DNA of 64,000 nt from Nageia nagi (Eukaryota > Pinophyta). Below are positions 34,003 through 46,054 of the stretch, in pieces. Position 1 is the stretch's first letter. Each line of letters begins with the position of its first letter. The notes under the pieces are model-generated. The model saw only the letters and a program-made list of their open reading frames with translations. It ran no database searches and was not told where the DNA came from. The stretch is from NCBI GenBank assembly GCA_050084985.1, contig JBITNC010000002.1:39618001-39682000 (forward strand), in the 5' to 3' direction. The position numbers and the translations under genes are program-made.

Positions 34003-34310
34003 CAAAGTTGTCAAACTCAGACTTGGCACGAAATCGCTAAGGCCCCCTTGGGGCTCCAACTCTGGACTCGGCAAACGAAAAAATGCAAAAAATATATATA
34101 TTTTCATTGAAAATTGATTTTGGTCCAAACTCATCAAATCTCGACAAACTCTTTTGCTAGAATCGACAAGTCTGACCCTCGATACTCACAAGTTTGATTG
34201 AGAATTGGGACTCGCCAAAACTCGCGAGTCCGACAAGTCCGAGCTTCCTAGAATCGCCCCCTCCAACTTGCACTCGGGACTCGCGAGTTTCGGCAAGTTT
34301 CACTACTCTG
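34003..34310. mobile_element. 308-bp hAT-like MITE (copy 2) inside the copia element
   Basis: Its ends CAAAGTTGTCAAACT and, inward from the right, CAGAGTAGTGAAACT are 15-bp inverted repeats with three mismatches. The flanks CTCATGTC (33995-34002) and CTCATATC (34311-34318) form an 8-bp duplication with one change. The interior is rich in ACTCGCGAGT-like palindromes. Removing it restores the copia coding order. Confidence 0.75.
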
Positions 34311-34318
34311 CTCATATC

Positions 34319-36910
34319 CTCTTCAATTGATCCATTTTGATATTTGTGGGCCTATACAAACTCAAAGTTTGGGTAAGAACTCTTCTTTTCTAACCTTTAT
34401 TAATGATTTTTCAAGGTTGTGTTGGGTGTTTTTTCTAAAACACAAGGATGAAGCATTTGGTTGTTTCAAGGTTTTAAAAATCATGTTGAAAATAAGAGTG
34501 GGAAAAGCATAAAGTGTTTGAAAGCTAACCATCGTGGAGAGTTTTGCTCCAATGGGTTTCTTGCATGTTGCAAAGAAACTAGCATCAAAAGGCAACTCAC
34601 TGCTGCCTATACTCCACAACAAAACAGAGTAGCTGAACAAAAAAATAGAATTGTTGTTGAAATGGCAAGAAGCATGTTGCAAACCAAGAAGCAATATTTA
34701 TTGGGCTGATGCAATCCGAACAGCAATGTATATCTTCAATAGGAGTCCCACTAGTAGGTTGGAAAACATGACTCCCTATGAGGCTTGGTATGAGAAGAAG
34801 CCCAATGTTAACCATTTCAAAGTTTTTGGTTGTTTGGCTTATGCTCATGTGGCTGATAAACTTAGGATGAAGCTTGACCCTAAGAATGAAGCATGTATTT
34901 TCATTGGCTACTGTAAGAACACCAAGGCCTATAGGCTATACAATCCAAAAACTCACAATGTTGTGGTGTCTAGAGATGTAATTTTCGATGAAGGGAGAGT
35001 ATATGGTCATAAAAAATAGTATGTAGATGATAGCAGCAATGTTGGAAGCTCTTCAAATATACTGTCCAATGTGCAGCCCAGCCTTCAAATTGTGCCATCA
35101 AGTCCACCAATCCGCTCTTCAAACAGTCCAAGTTAAAGCATTGCAAGTCCAACTTCAAGTGGCAATTCACCAAACAATATTTTTGCTAATGTGATGAAGG
35201 CCAAGAGATGTAAACAGACACTTCAAATTCATCCACCTATTCAAGTTTTGGGTAACAATTTCTATAGAAGACTCGCAAGAAGTTAAGCTCAAGAAATGGA
35301 CCAAGTTATTCAAAGACTGGAGAAGATGCACATGTATGAAGATGAAGATGAGCCAAAAGGTGATGTTGTGAATTCTATCTTGATAAATGTTTATGATTTT
35401 GAACGTTCTTGTTGTGAAGAAGCTTGTACTAACCATGTTTGGATGCAAGCTATGCAAGAGGAGATCAATTTCATTGTGAAAAATGACACTTGGGAGCTTA
35501 TATAACTGCCCAAGGGAAAGAAACGTGTGGGTTCCAAGTGGGTCTATAAAACTAAGTACAACAGTGATGGAAGCATTGAAAGATACAAGGCTAGGCTTGT
35601 GGCTAAAGGATTCCAACAAAAGTATGGGATTGATTATGAAAAGACTTTTGCACTAGTAGCAAGGCAAGAAACAGTGAAGATGGTTCTTTCCTTGGCTGCC
35701 CAAAAGTGTTGCATCACATGGATGTGAAAAGTGCATTCTTGAATGAGTACTTGGATGAGGAGGTTTGTGTACAACAGCCTTAAGGTTTTGAGGTCAAAAG
35801 GAGAGAAGATCATATCTACAAGCTAAAGTAGGCTTTGTATGGCCTTAAACAAGCACCAAGAGCTTAGTACACAAGAATTGATGGATACTTTCAACAAAGT
35901 GGCTTCAAAAGGAGCAAAAGTGAACCTACTCTATGCTTCAAAAAAGAAGGTGATGACATCTTACTTGTTTGCTTGTATGTTGATGATTTGATGTATATGG
36001 GTAGTAGTTCCAAGTTAAATGATCGTTTTAAGGTTGTCATGATGAGTGAGTTTGAAATGAAGGATTTAGGATTGATGCACTATTTTCATGGCATGGAGGT
36101 GCACCAAAGCAAAGACCAAATCTTCATTTGTCAAACCAAGTATGCAAAAGATATGCTGACAAAGTATGGAATAGACAGTTGCAAACCAATCCCTGCTCCC
36201 ATTGCTCATGGTGAGTTGTTGTGCAAAGATGAGTGGGTTGCAAAGGTGAACATAACTGAGTATAAAAGCATTGTTGGGAGCCTTATGTTTCTCACAAACA
36301 TCAGACTTGATATTGCACATGTTGTCTCTTTAGTTTCTAGATAGATGAGTGAGCCTTCTATCTTGCATTTGAGGGTTGCAAAAAGAATTCTAAGATATGT
36401 GAGTCATACCATTGAGTTTGGCATCTGTTATTCTCATATTGAGAAGATGGAATTGATTGGTTTTAATGACTCAGATAGATGTAGCAACTTAGATGATTAG
36501 AAGTCTACTTCTGGTAACTGTTTTTCACTTGGATCTGGGCCAATCACTTGGAGCTCAAGGAAGCAAGGATCAGTAGCACCCTCCTCAACAGAGGTTGAAT
36601 ACATTGCACTCACTTCAGTAGGTGCACAAGCCTTGTGGCTTTGAAAAGTTTTTGAGGAGATTCATGGGAGACAAGATGGTCCTACTTTACTTTTTTGTGA
36701 CAACATGAGTGCCATTCAGTTGGCACAAAATCCAGTCCACCATAATCAATCTAAACACTTTGATTTGTAGTATCATTTCATTCGTGACATGGTGGAGAAG
36801 AAACAAACTAAGCTAAGATATTGTAGCATTGATGATCAATCAACGAATGTGTTCACAAAAGGGGTGGCGAAAGCTCAGCTTTTGAAGCTAAGAAACTCAC
36901 TTGTGAGCCC
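34319..36910 (+). pseudogene. Copia integrase, reverse transcriptase and RNase H
   Basis: Integrase: IHFDICGPIQTQSLGKN, FINDFSRLCWVFFLKHK, TPQQNRVAEQKNR, then the C-terminal [54 protein letters not shown], and the catalytic box CLYVDDLMYMGSS near 35.97 kb. RNase [20 protein letters not shown] and a final NVFTKG. Stops occur within each domain. The last codons run into AAGGGGGAGA, the polypurine tract. Confidence 0.85.
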
Positions 36911-36918
36911 TCTCAACA

Positions 36919-36931
36919 TCAAGGGGGAGAA
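36919..36931 (+). other. Polypurine tract of the copia element
   Basis: CAAGGGGGAGA directly precedes the 3' LTR start TGTTGGAAAT; it primes plus-strand DNA synthesis in LTR elements. Confidence 0.75.
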
Positions 36932-37430
36932 TGTTGGAAATTGACCCGAGTTGATTTGCAAATTTTGACTCCAACAACAATTATGGCCGGATCTAATGAA
37001 ACGTGATCCCCCTAATGAAACATAGGAGCATTTCATTTTTCGCATACGCAATTTCAAAATTTCTAAGCCTTGGGTATATGAGCTAAAATGCTGGCGCATT
37101 TTTGGAGTGTTTTGATGAAACGCTGGCACATTTTATCAGTTGTCCTTTCTTGTCTTAGGCATTACAATTTTGCTTGTTTTGTAACTAGAGGTCTTAGACT
37201 CTTCATTTCATATTCTGGATCAATTCTTCTTCGTTTGGATTGTACATAGTGTGTAGTTTTCATTCTTGTTGGGTTGATTAGAGCATTTGATGTGTTGATT
37301 CCAACTTGGTTGTATTGGTGTATAGCATTTTGGTGTTGTAGACTGAATATTGAGAACTCCATTATTCTCCATTGCTCTCTCTTGTTCATTGTGGATGATG
37401 TTTGTTAATAAGTTTTGGCTATAAACCTCA
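36932..37430 (+). repeat. 3' LTR of the copia element (499 bp)
   Basis: It starts TGTTGGAAATTGACC after the polypurine tract and ends CTATAAACCTCA. Its last part matches 32280-32446. Confidence 0.82.
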
Positions 37431-38655
37431 CCAATTTGACATTTTAAATATATAAAACATTTTTAATAATAATCATACTTGTAATCCACATTTAGAGTGG
37501 GACTCAATAAGGTAGTAGCATTCAATCATCAATCAAATCAACAGATATTACAATGGAAATATACCTTAAGATCAACTTAAAAATTATGGGATGGACAATC
37601 AAGATGACGAACACAAGTGAGTGAACATAATTCAGTGACATGGCTTCTCTGGTCAAAATGAGATTTCAAAATAACCAACGCTAAGATTTAATGTCATGGA
37701 TTCCTTGCAATTACTTGTTATGTTCTGCTTCAGTTCTTTGACGAGGATGGGAAACTAAGTTTGAGCTTCAAATCATTGCATGACACATGGGCCTGCATTT
37801 ATCTTTTCTTTATTCTGCTTTTTATGTATATTATAATTAGAATTTAGTCCAGCAATCTCTTTGCGCTACAACTTCAGCCCCGTGACAACTTTGGTAAAAC
37901 CAAATAAGAAATCATTATAAAATGATGACATACATGCAGAAATGGCAGAGAGACTCGATGTTGAAAGGTAACAAACTTTGAGACAAAGTCAAACATTCCA
38001 CAAAATCTTGAGAAATGAAAAATGTACCCAACGCAGAATATCCTCTAGGTTTGAATGAGGATTTCACCAGATATTTAGTGCAAAAGGAAAGAATGTCCAT
38101 ATAGACTAAGACATGGGTCAAATGTGGAATATCCCACAGTAGTATACCCCTAGTATGGAAGCAAGGAAAAAAATACCTTTAATGCTCACTAATATGGCCA
38201 AGGGCCCTTCAAAAAGAAAAAGCAAAGATGCTTCCATGCAAGAGGAATTTGGCCTGCCGATTTCCAATTAACTTACAAAGAAGTGGCCAAATTGCTTAAC
38301 AGAACCCTAATCTAGGCAAACAGAACCCTTGATAAAGTGATTTTAATATTATTTAGTCACTTAAACTTGTAAAGTTAATTTAGCTTTCAATTATGTTTTG
38401 TAATAAAAAGAATTTAGAAGAGAGCTTGATGAAAGAGTTTTGCCCTACAACTGTTGAGCAAAAGAATTTAGTGGTATGTGCATCTTCACCCATCCATTGT
38501 CAGTATGTCTAAGCAACATCTTTCTTAAATAATCAGTTGAACAATATTTCATAAACTAAAAGCAAAAGAACTGAACATGCACAATTAACAACCTCAGTCA
38601 AGTGCATAATTACCCTCAACCACAACAATTAAGTTTGTTGATGCATGACACTTAC
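37431..38655. other. Intronic or 3' DNA of the JmjC gene, no feature seen
   Basis: On the minus strand this follows the splice donor at 38655-38650. I looked for the expected continuation of the cupin protein and did not find it here. No retroelement motif was recognised. Confidence 0.4.
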
Positions 38656-40124
38656 TCAAATGGAGGCTCCACCTCAACTCCGAAGGTGAGATGCAAGGAG
38701 TATCCATCCCTTGTAGGAACAGATGCAAATGTCTGTGAATTCTCCAATTCAATGGTGTTAGGAGATGTGTTGTAGCTACTATTATTGATGCAGCATGTTT
38801 GTGATGTCCAGATATTATTGAGACCATATTTTTGTTCATCGATATTTGCATCAAATGGACGAGAGTCACTACCACAGAAGCAGAGATCAAGAATCTCACT
38901 TTTGTCATCCATTTGATTGAAATAAACACTTCCACCATTTGTACTGTGCGCTGCATGTGGAAACCCTCTAGGAATATACAAAATATCCCCTTCCATTAGC
39001 AGAATTTCTTTGAGGTCAGTCAAATTATTTTGTACATTATGCACAGCACTTCGAGGTTCATATAAACGAGGAAGCAATTTTTCAGGGGGAAGGAGAACCC
39101 ATCTCTTGTTTCCTGAAAGTTGGAAAACTAGAACACAATGATCATCATAATGAATAGACAATCCCTGACAGCTAGGAGGAGTCAGGTAGAGGTTAGCGCC
39201 TACTGATACTTGTCCAAATACCATGGCTAAAGCATCTGCTACTTCAGAAATATTATGAGAACGGAACTCCATGCCTCTTATTGCAATTGTGTAGCCCATT
39301 TCATATGCTTGCTTACAATCCTGCAAACAGACAAATTTTGGCATCTCTGCTCTTGCTGTGTGATTAAAATCTGTAAAAAAATGTTGTTCATTTGTCCCTG
39401 AGATCATTTTTGAAAAATTGTCATTTACCTCTCCTGTTGTTGATTTTATAAGTCGAATGTCTTGGTCATAAACCATAGGATAACCCAGACTGTCCTGTAT
39501 CTCTCTTAGAAAATCTATGACATCTAAGTTATCTGCTGAAACAGGTGGACACGAGACCATTCCTGTCAATATCTGATCTAATATGTCATCAATATTTTGC
39601 TTCTGTGTTGCTTCAAACAGTAAAGAAATAATTCCATTCTCATACTCCCTCTTCTTTGGTTTTCTTATAATCATCGGACAGCACTCCCAATGATGCCGTG
39701 CAAAATGTTCAAAGCAAATATCTGCATCTCCAAATATACTTGTCTTCACCATATTAATAAAGCTATTCAAGCAATCAGGGGCAGTTTGCTCTATAGCTAG
39801 CCTAAAAATCATCTTTGCCATGGAGCAGCTTTTCCCAGAAAAAGAGTTTGGCAACTTAGATCTGCAATCTAAGTTCTGCATTTGTTTCTGACTCAGTTTT
39901 TGTAGTCTGGTCCATATTTCTTGCATAAATGACAAAGTAACCAAAGCTAGGTCCTTGGACACTAATGCCATGTGGTTGTTATTGTCATCAAATACTAAAA
40001 TTATTATAGCATCAAGAACTAGCATCAAAAACTCAATCTCCTCTACCTCAAACTTCAAATCCATGCCACTTGATTTCAACAAGTATTTTTTATCAGCTTC
40101 ACCTTTATACAATGAACGAGAAAC
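38656..40124 (-). CDS. NO66: JmjC/cupin exon of a NO66/MINA-type 2-oxoglutarate oxygenase
   Basis: An uninterrupted exon of about 489 codons. Its second half is a JmjC core: VSVGANLYLTPPSCQGLSIH, then the iron-binding H-x-D in HYDDH (39152-39138), QLSGNKRWVLLPP, and the third ligand histidine in YIPRGFPHAAHST. The triad is complete, so the enzyme is probably active. Human homologues hydroxylate histidines of ribosomal proteins in the nucleolus/nucleus using Fe(II) and 2-oxoglutarate; demethylase activity is also claimed for NO66. The first half is helical without a clear motif. The 3' end is a GTAAGT donor at 38655-38650; an apparent TAA stop there is part of the donor. The 5' acceptor is TTTTGTCAG (exon from 40124), or an upstream ATAG (exon from 40140), which alone keeps phase with the exon at 55518. 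Last exon(s) not found. Confidence 0.85.
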
Positions 40125-42649
40125 CTGACAAAACAACAAACTATCAAAGTAATGTCAGCAGTCATGTTCATATTACAAATTTAACGCGATGCAGAGGATA
40201 TTTATAATAGACATACTAAACAAGACAAGCAATAAAAACTTTTTATAACATTTTCAGAAAGTGATGAACAGAAACTTTTTATAACTTTTTATATCAAAGT
40301 GATGAACGTTGCTGGTTCCATCACAGAAGCCGCAGAGAAAGTCCTAGACTACGCCTCACTGCTGCTGCAATTGGTGTAGAATCCCAAATACAAATTCAAG
40401 TGTAATCAAACAAATTCACACAAGTATGTACCAACGTCTGACCTAGGGCATCCAGATAAAGCTCAAGCAATGCAATAATGCCAACATTTGGCCTAGAATA
40501 GCAGATAGAAGTATTAAACACCTCACAATGCCAACATCTGGCTCATACAATCATATACATACAAAAGTAATCCAATGATGCCAATACAAAAGTATGCACA
40601 ACACAATAATGAGATCCAAATGCCCATGGCATTTATTAATGATACAAAATGGAAAATGATACAATACCAGGTCCACAGGGCTCAACGTTGGCCTCTAGGG
40701 AGCCAACTAGGGCACAACGAATATGATCAATGCTGGATGGATGGAACAATGGATGGGATAGCCTCACTCCCTCAGGATCTGAATCCTCTCCACCGAAGGA
40801 GATCTTGCCAAACCCTGGCAACCAACTGAATGGTAGGAATGCAACCTCGGAATCCCACCAGATGGACTAAGATGTTGCACCTTAGCCGTAGATCAACAAG
40901 ATCCCTTAGCCTGTTAACCCTCCTAGATGTTGCACCTAGGGATGTGCTTGACGCTGCACCAAGACCAGTGTCCACTAGACGGTATGAATAATAATATCAA
41001 AATTTGTATATCCAACAATGATGCTAACCTTATTTATATAACAATTCTTGAATCTGGATCTCACCTAGTCCAACATGGGGTTAGATGTGTCCTAGGTATC
41101 ATGCATATGCCAACACGGCCTAGTGATACGAATAATTACAAGATCCAATGGCTAGATATGCAATGCCTTGTTATTGGAAACTATTATTGCATTTACAATT
41201 ATTAATTGCCTTGAAATCATGTATTACAACTCATACAAGTGGCCCCCATAAAACATACTAAATCTACTCTTAACTACCAAGCTCACACCTAAATATAATC
41301 CATAATTAATTCATATCCCAAAAAGTGGGATGTCACATATCAAGGGGTCAATATGGAGATGTTTATGGATTTCCATGAACAGCCATGATATGGAAGACTG
41401 GTCCAACTAGCGAACTTCAAGAGGCCATAACTCTTTCATTTCCTGATGAAACCATGTCGTGTAACCTGTCAAAACATTTCCCACGAGATGCCCTATCCAA
41501 AGAACAAATCAAATCAACTCTCCAAGACCTATGGCAAACCCTATTGGAGGAAGACTTGGTTAGATAAAAATATATTGTAATTGCGCTTCCGCCATTGTTA
41601 TATCAATACAACTACATCATTGCTATCATTTTGTTGTAATTGTTCTCGTGCTTGGACGTTGGATCTGGAGTGGTTTTTGCATTGTTAAAGTTACTATTTT
41701 GCTCCTTAATTGAAACATTGGAATACTGGAAGAATTGCATGCTCGAATATTGTGTTTTGCTCATTATAGCTAGATGTTGGGATTTGGAGATATTTTTGCA
41801 AGGTCGAATTCATATTTGGCATTTTAGCTAGATGTTGGGTTGTTTGTGCAAATTTGAGCTTGTTTGAGAAGTTTCAAAGCTTGTTGGCAAACATCCCTCT
41901 CCTAGGGCACATTTCTACATGATCCAATGATTTTGGATCATCACAAACAGCTAACTTTGAGAAACAAAAAATAGTAACAACTAGCAATTGTTAATAGGTA
42001 AAAAACAAAAATTATTTATGGAAAAAAGAGTTAAAAATAATACCATCAAAAACAACACAATACAAAAATATCAGTCCAAACAAGTCACAAACCAATAAGA
42101 CTGGTAAACTTCCCTCACCAAAGCTTCGATATCTTTGCATGGTTAACTCCTATTGCTTCCTTTTAACCCCTGAAAGCTCCAAAATGCATATTGAAGGAGA
42201 TTCTACAAGCTAGCTTGCTTGTTTTGTCTCTTTTGCTAACTGACCTACTTCCTCAATCTATCCAATGGCCTATTTAGCAATCTCCTAGACGATTTTTTCT
42301 TTCTAATGCCAAATTTCATTCTTACAAGGTTTGAACTAGAAGTGGAAATGGTGAAAATGAACCCAAATTGTACCCTTTAATCCCCCTCAAACCATTTTGT
42401 TGTGCATGCCAATTATTTGAAGCAGGAAGCAAGAAGTGTGAATTGGCCATTAATCGCACGAAAATCGACAATAAACACATTTGAAAATAAGTAATTTCTT
42501 GCCATTCTCAAGCGATTTCATGTTTTGGGTGATGTAGCATTTATTAGACGCTTAATCGGCAAAAATTATCCATTTTGAAACACTGCTAAATCAAATGTTT
42601 AATAAAAATCTGGAGAAAAGGCTCATAAGAAACCAAGTCATGAAGACCA
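40125..42649. other. Intron of the JmjC gene with repeat R copy 1
   Basis: Non-coding. Apart from the dispersed repeat at 40395-41335 nothing is recognised. A GTCCAACTAGCGAACTTC-like stretch near 41.4 kb looks like former coding DNA of a retroelement but is too short to assign. Confidence 0.4.
40395..41335. repeat. Dispersed repeat R, copy 1
   Basis: It matches 49434-50480 in the same orientation, in patches from CAACGTCTGACCTAG / CCACGTCTGGCCTAG through AACCCTGGCAACCAACTGAA (both copies) to GTATATCCAACAAT. The right end GTGGGATGTCACA, read on the minus strand, is TGTGACATCCCAC, a common plant LTR start. It may be a solo LTR; a TG...CA pair with target duplication was not established. Confidence 0.55.
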
Positions 42650-42813
42650 ATTGGTTGCAAGTTGGATAACGAACAAGAACCCAAAGGTGAGATGGCCAAT
42701 TATCCTTTGATGTCTCAATTTGAAATTGAACCTTCTTGTTTTAAAGATGTGTGGATGAAAGCTATGCAAAAGGAAATCAATTCTATCAATAAAAATGATA
42801 CATGGTGCTTATG
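42650..42813 (+). pseudogene. Outer copia element fragment, left part (RT N terminus)
   Basis: EPKGEMANYPLMSQFEIEPS and WMKAMQKEINSINKNDTW correspond to the start of a copia RT (compare WMQAMQEEINFIVKNDTW at 35.44 kb). The reading ends at TTATG (42809-42813), where another element inserted; it continues at 52487. Confidence 0.75.
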
Positions 42814-42950
42814 TGATAAATTGTTCATTAACTCCGAGTTCAAAAACTATACTTCATATTGTAAACATGAATAAATAAAAGCTCAGAATGACACTACGGA
42901 TTCACCTTCAAGGGTGACCTTTGAGTTGCATATGGACTATTCATTGTCTA
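42814..42950 (-). repeat. Partial 3' LTR of the nested copia element
   Basis: TGATAAATTGTTCATTAACTCC through AGGGTGACCTTTGAGTTGCA matches 52237-52375. It breaks off at about 42950, where RT coding starts directly. The part corresponding to U3 is missing, so an internal deletion joined RT to mid-LTR. Confidence 0.8.
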
Positions 42951-44250
42951 ATTCCAATCGCAGATGAAATATTTGGTCTAGCTATGGTTAGATAAATGAG
43001 ACTTCGTACAAGTTGTCTATATTTTGTAGCATCCTCAAATTGTTTCCCTTCAATAGATATAAACTTCAAATTTTGTTCCATTGGAGTATAAAGTGGATTA
43101 CAATCTATCATACCGAATCTATTCAACAACTCTCCAATGTACTTTCTTGGGGAAATGAAATTGTACCTTGAATGTTGTGTAACTTCAACACCCAAGTAGT
43201 AGTGAAGATGTCCCATGTATGTCATTTCAAAATCTTTCTTCAACTCTTGTTTCATAGACGCAATGTAACTCTCATTGTTCCCTGTTATCAAAAGATCATT
43301 TACATACACCACAAGATATACAATAGTTTTGTCAATTTTCTTGACAATAAAGTTGCATCATCAAGATTAAGTGCTCAAATTTGATCTTCAAGAGATGCTT
43401 GGTAAGCTTTTCATATCATGTGTGAGGAGCCTGCTTAAGGCCATTCAAGGAATTGATGAGCTTGCATACCTTATGTTCTTGACCCTTTACTGCAAATCCT
43501 TTTCATTGTTTCATGTACACATTCTCTTCAAATCACCATTCAAAAAAGTGGACTACGCATTCATATGATGAACTTTCCATCAATATTGAGCTAACATTGC
43601 CAAAAAGAATGAATGGTAGCCCACTTAGTTGTAGAAGCAAAGGTCACATCATAGTCAATACCTTCTTTCTATGCAAAACCCTTAACCATAAGCGTTACTT
43701 TATATTTGTCAAGTGAATTGCTTGATTTGTTCTTATTTTTGTAGACCCACTTCCAACCTATTGGTTTGGTTTCATATAGAGGATCCATCAAATTCCAAAT
43801 CCCATTCTTGATGAGAACATCATACTCCTTCATGGCTTCTTTCCACACATCATAAGAAAAGCTTCTTTCAAGGAAGTTGGCTCATTATCAGCAGAAAAAT
43901 TCATTTCACAATCAAATGAACAATCCAAATCATCAACTGAATTTGAATCTTCTATGGCTCCATGTTCTTGTCTAGCTTAGTAGGAACTCCTAGTTCTCGT
44001 CTTCCCAACTCCATCCGGATGAACACTTTCAAATGTTTTTGAGAGCCATATAGGAATCTTCTATGATGTTATTGGTTGCTCAACATGCTGAAAAGGTGTT
44101 GCATTCCCATTGAAACTCAACTTACCAATCACATCATCCAATGGAACATCTGAAACTAACGAAGAGGAAGGATTTTGTTGTTGTGGAGGTATTTGTACTA
44201 TAGAAACAGGTTCTTCAAGAACATAAACAAGTCTTGTAGATTCCAAATTT
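42951..44250 (-). pseudogene. Nested copia reverse transcriptase
   Basis: MVYVNDLLITGNNESYI holds the catalytic box with YVND in place of the usual YVDD, and LHYYLGVEVTQHSRYNFI and YTPMEQNLKF follow. The N-terminal half (43.4-44.25 kb) is full of stops. The last residues before the break are IARPNISSAIGI; normally several further helices and RNase H follow. Confidence 0.8.
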
Positions 44251-44348
44251 AGATCCAATATAGGAATCCCCCCCTCAAGATTTGGAATTTCATAATCAAC
44301 TTCAATGAAATACTTTCCATAGGTAACCCTATCAAGGTGATCAAGTTG

Positions 44349-45385
44349 TCACTCAACAATCATGTCACTCTTGGAACATTCAAGAAAAATCACATCACTT
44401 GCAAAGAAGAATTTTATGTTTACCTCGTCATAAAGCTTATAACCCTTGATAGTATCTAAGTACCCCAAGAAAATACATTTGCGACTCCTAGCACCAAGTT
44501 TGCTTCTTTGTTCCTTAGGGACTAAGGCATAACAAGTGAAATCAAAAACCCCGACATGCCTAACCAAAGGCAAACAGCCATAACACATTTCATATGTAGT
44601 CTTATTATCAAGAGCATGAGTGGGACATCTATTTCTCAAATACACTGCACACTGAAGTACATCACTCCAAAACAATATTTTCATATTTTTGAAAAACAAC
44701 ATTGCATGAGCCATTTTCAAAAAAGTTCTATTCATTCTCTCAGCTACACCATTTTGTTGTGGATTATAATGAACAATGGTTTGACATTTGATTCCATGTT
44801 GGTTAAGATAGCTTTTAAATTCATTTGATGTGTATTCACCCCATTATCAAAACAAAGTTGCCAATATGAATGTGTGCTTCTTTTCCAATCATCACATGAA
44901 ATTGCTTGAATTTTTCAAAACATTCAAACTTATGCTTCAACAAATAAACCCAACATGTCCTGGTATAGTCATCAATAAGAGTCATGATATATTTCTTTCC
45001 AATAGCAAATGATAGAAGCAATGGTCCACATAAATCAGAGTGTATAAGTTCAATTTTTACACATGCTTTCCATTTAGAATTAGCAAAAGGTTGTTTGTTG
45101 TGCTTTCCTAAGACACATGCTTCACAAGGTTCTACTAAGAATAGTGGGCATCCCAAACACATTTTTCTTCTTTGTCAAATGAAGATCATCAAAATTGAGA
45201 TGCCCAAATCTTGCATGCCACAAGAGACTTGATGAGAGTGTACCTTTTTCTTGCTGACTGAGATAGGCAAAATTCCTTGATCTAGCAAAATTCTCATATA
45301 ACTTCAACAACATCTCATCCTCCCCTTCACTCATCACCACTTTGTTGTCAAAAGACCTCTTGAGCTCCACTTTGCCATTGAACAT
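44349..45385 (-). pseudogene. Nested copia pre-integrase and integrase
   Basis: LLWHARFGHLNFDDLHL and CEACVLGKHNKQPFANSKWK form the zinc region; IHSDLCGPLLLS and TLIDDYTRTCWVYLLKHK start the catalytic core. The C-terminal part MNRTFLKMAHAMLFFK, CPTHALDNKTTYEM and ARSRKCIFLGYLDTIKGYKL is well preserved. Frames change between the parts. Confidence 0.82.
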
Positions 45386-45403
45386 GTGAATAGAATGTCC
45401 TTG

Positions 45404-46054
45404 TTAACGAATGAGCACAAAAGATAACAAGTTCCTTCGCAGTTCAAGAAGGTAGAAATCATCATGAAGTAGTAAATTTGAAAGTCCTAACAATTTAAGT
45501 CTCACAAGACCAATACCCGAGGGTTTAATACTGGATCTATCGACAAAATACACTACTCCATCAATGTTATTATTCATCTCTTCAAAGAAATTTCTACGGA
45601 ATGACACAAAACATGTCACACCAATATCAAGCAACCAAGCATCCTTCCAAGATGCAAATGAAGAATTGAACAATGTATCAATGCTATTTCTTTTATTGTC
45701 TCCCATGGAATCCGATAGGAAAGGGCTTCATCCCCCTTTCTATCACATCTCAAACAATGAAGATTGCTCCTCCCTCCATGATCACCTTGAAAGAATCTCT
45801 CCCCCTACCTTTGAAATTCCTCCTACCATGACGACAGTTGCTACTTTCTTCACTAGAAGAATAATGACGTACATTCTTCCCCTTTTAAGCAATGCACAAT
45901 GTGTTTGAAGTAGGTTCCACATCTTCTTCCCAAATGTCTTCTCATGTTCCACAATCTTATCCACCTAAGTATCAAATATGAAGGCCTTCAATTGACCACT
46001 TGCTTGAAGGGATTCAAGATCGTGAGAGTATGTGGGGTAGAGTGCCTTAATCAA
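45404..46054 (-). pseudogene. Nested copia gag C-terminal part and protease
   Basis: Protease: the active-site Ser/Thr-Gly of the usual D-S/T-G is changed (WLLDIGVTCFVSF). Upstream in other frames are the gag C terminus (KIVEHEKTFGKK) and, near 46.04 kb, ALYPTYSHDLESLQASG. The gag reading stops at TSD base 46055 and resumes at 50701. Confidence 0.75.

Larger units (their letters stand above)
32280..37430 (+). mobile_element. Ty1/copia retrotransposon, decayed, 5'-truncated LTR
   Basis: Order on the plus strand: partial 5' LTR (32280-32446), primer site, gag, protease, GAG-pre-integrase, integrase, RT, RNase H, polypurine tract, 3' LTR (36932-37430). PR-INT-RT order is diagnostic of Ty1/copia. 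Many stops and frameshifts are present and a MITE sits between pre-integrase and integrase. The 5' LTR keeps only the last 167 bp, so a target duplication cannot be tested. Confidence 0.88.

Noticed and set aside
36875-37389. Minus-strand open frames over the copia 3' LTR
   Set aside because: They overlap the polypurine tract and LTR and are antisense to the element.
38650-38656. TAA stop ending the JmjC reading frame
   Set aside because: The stop lies inside a consensus splice donor (GTAAGT at 38655-38650), and known proteins of this family continue after the corresponding ...EPPFE residues.
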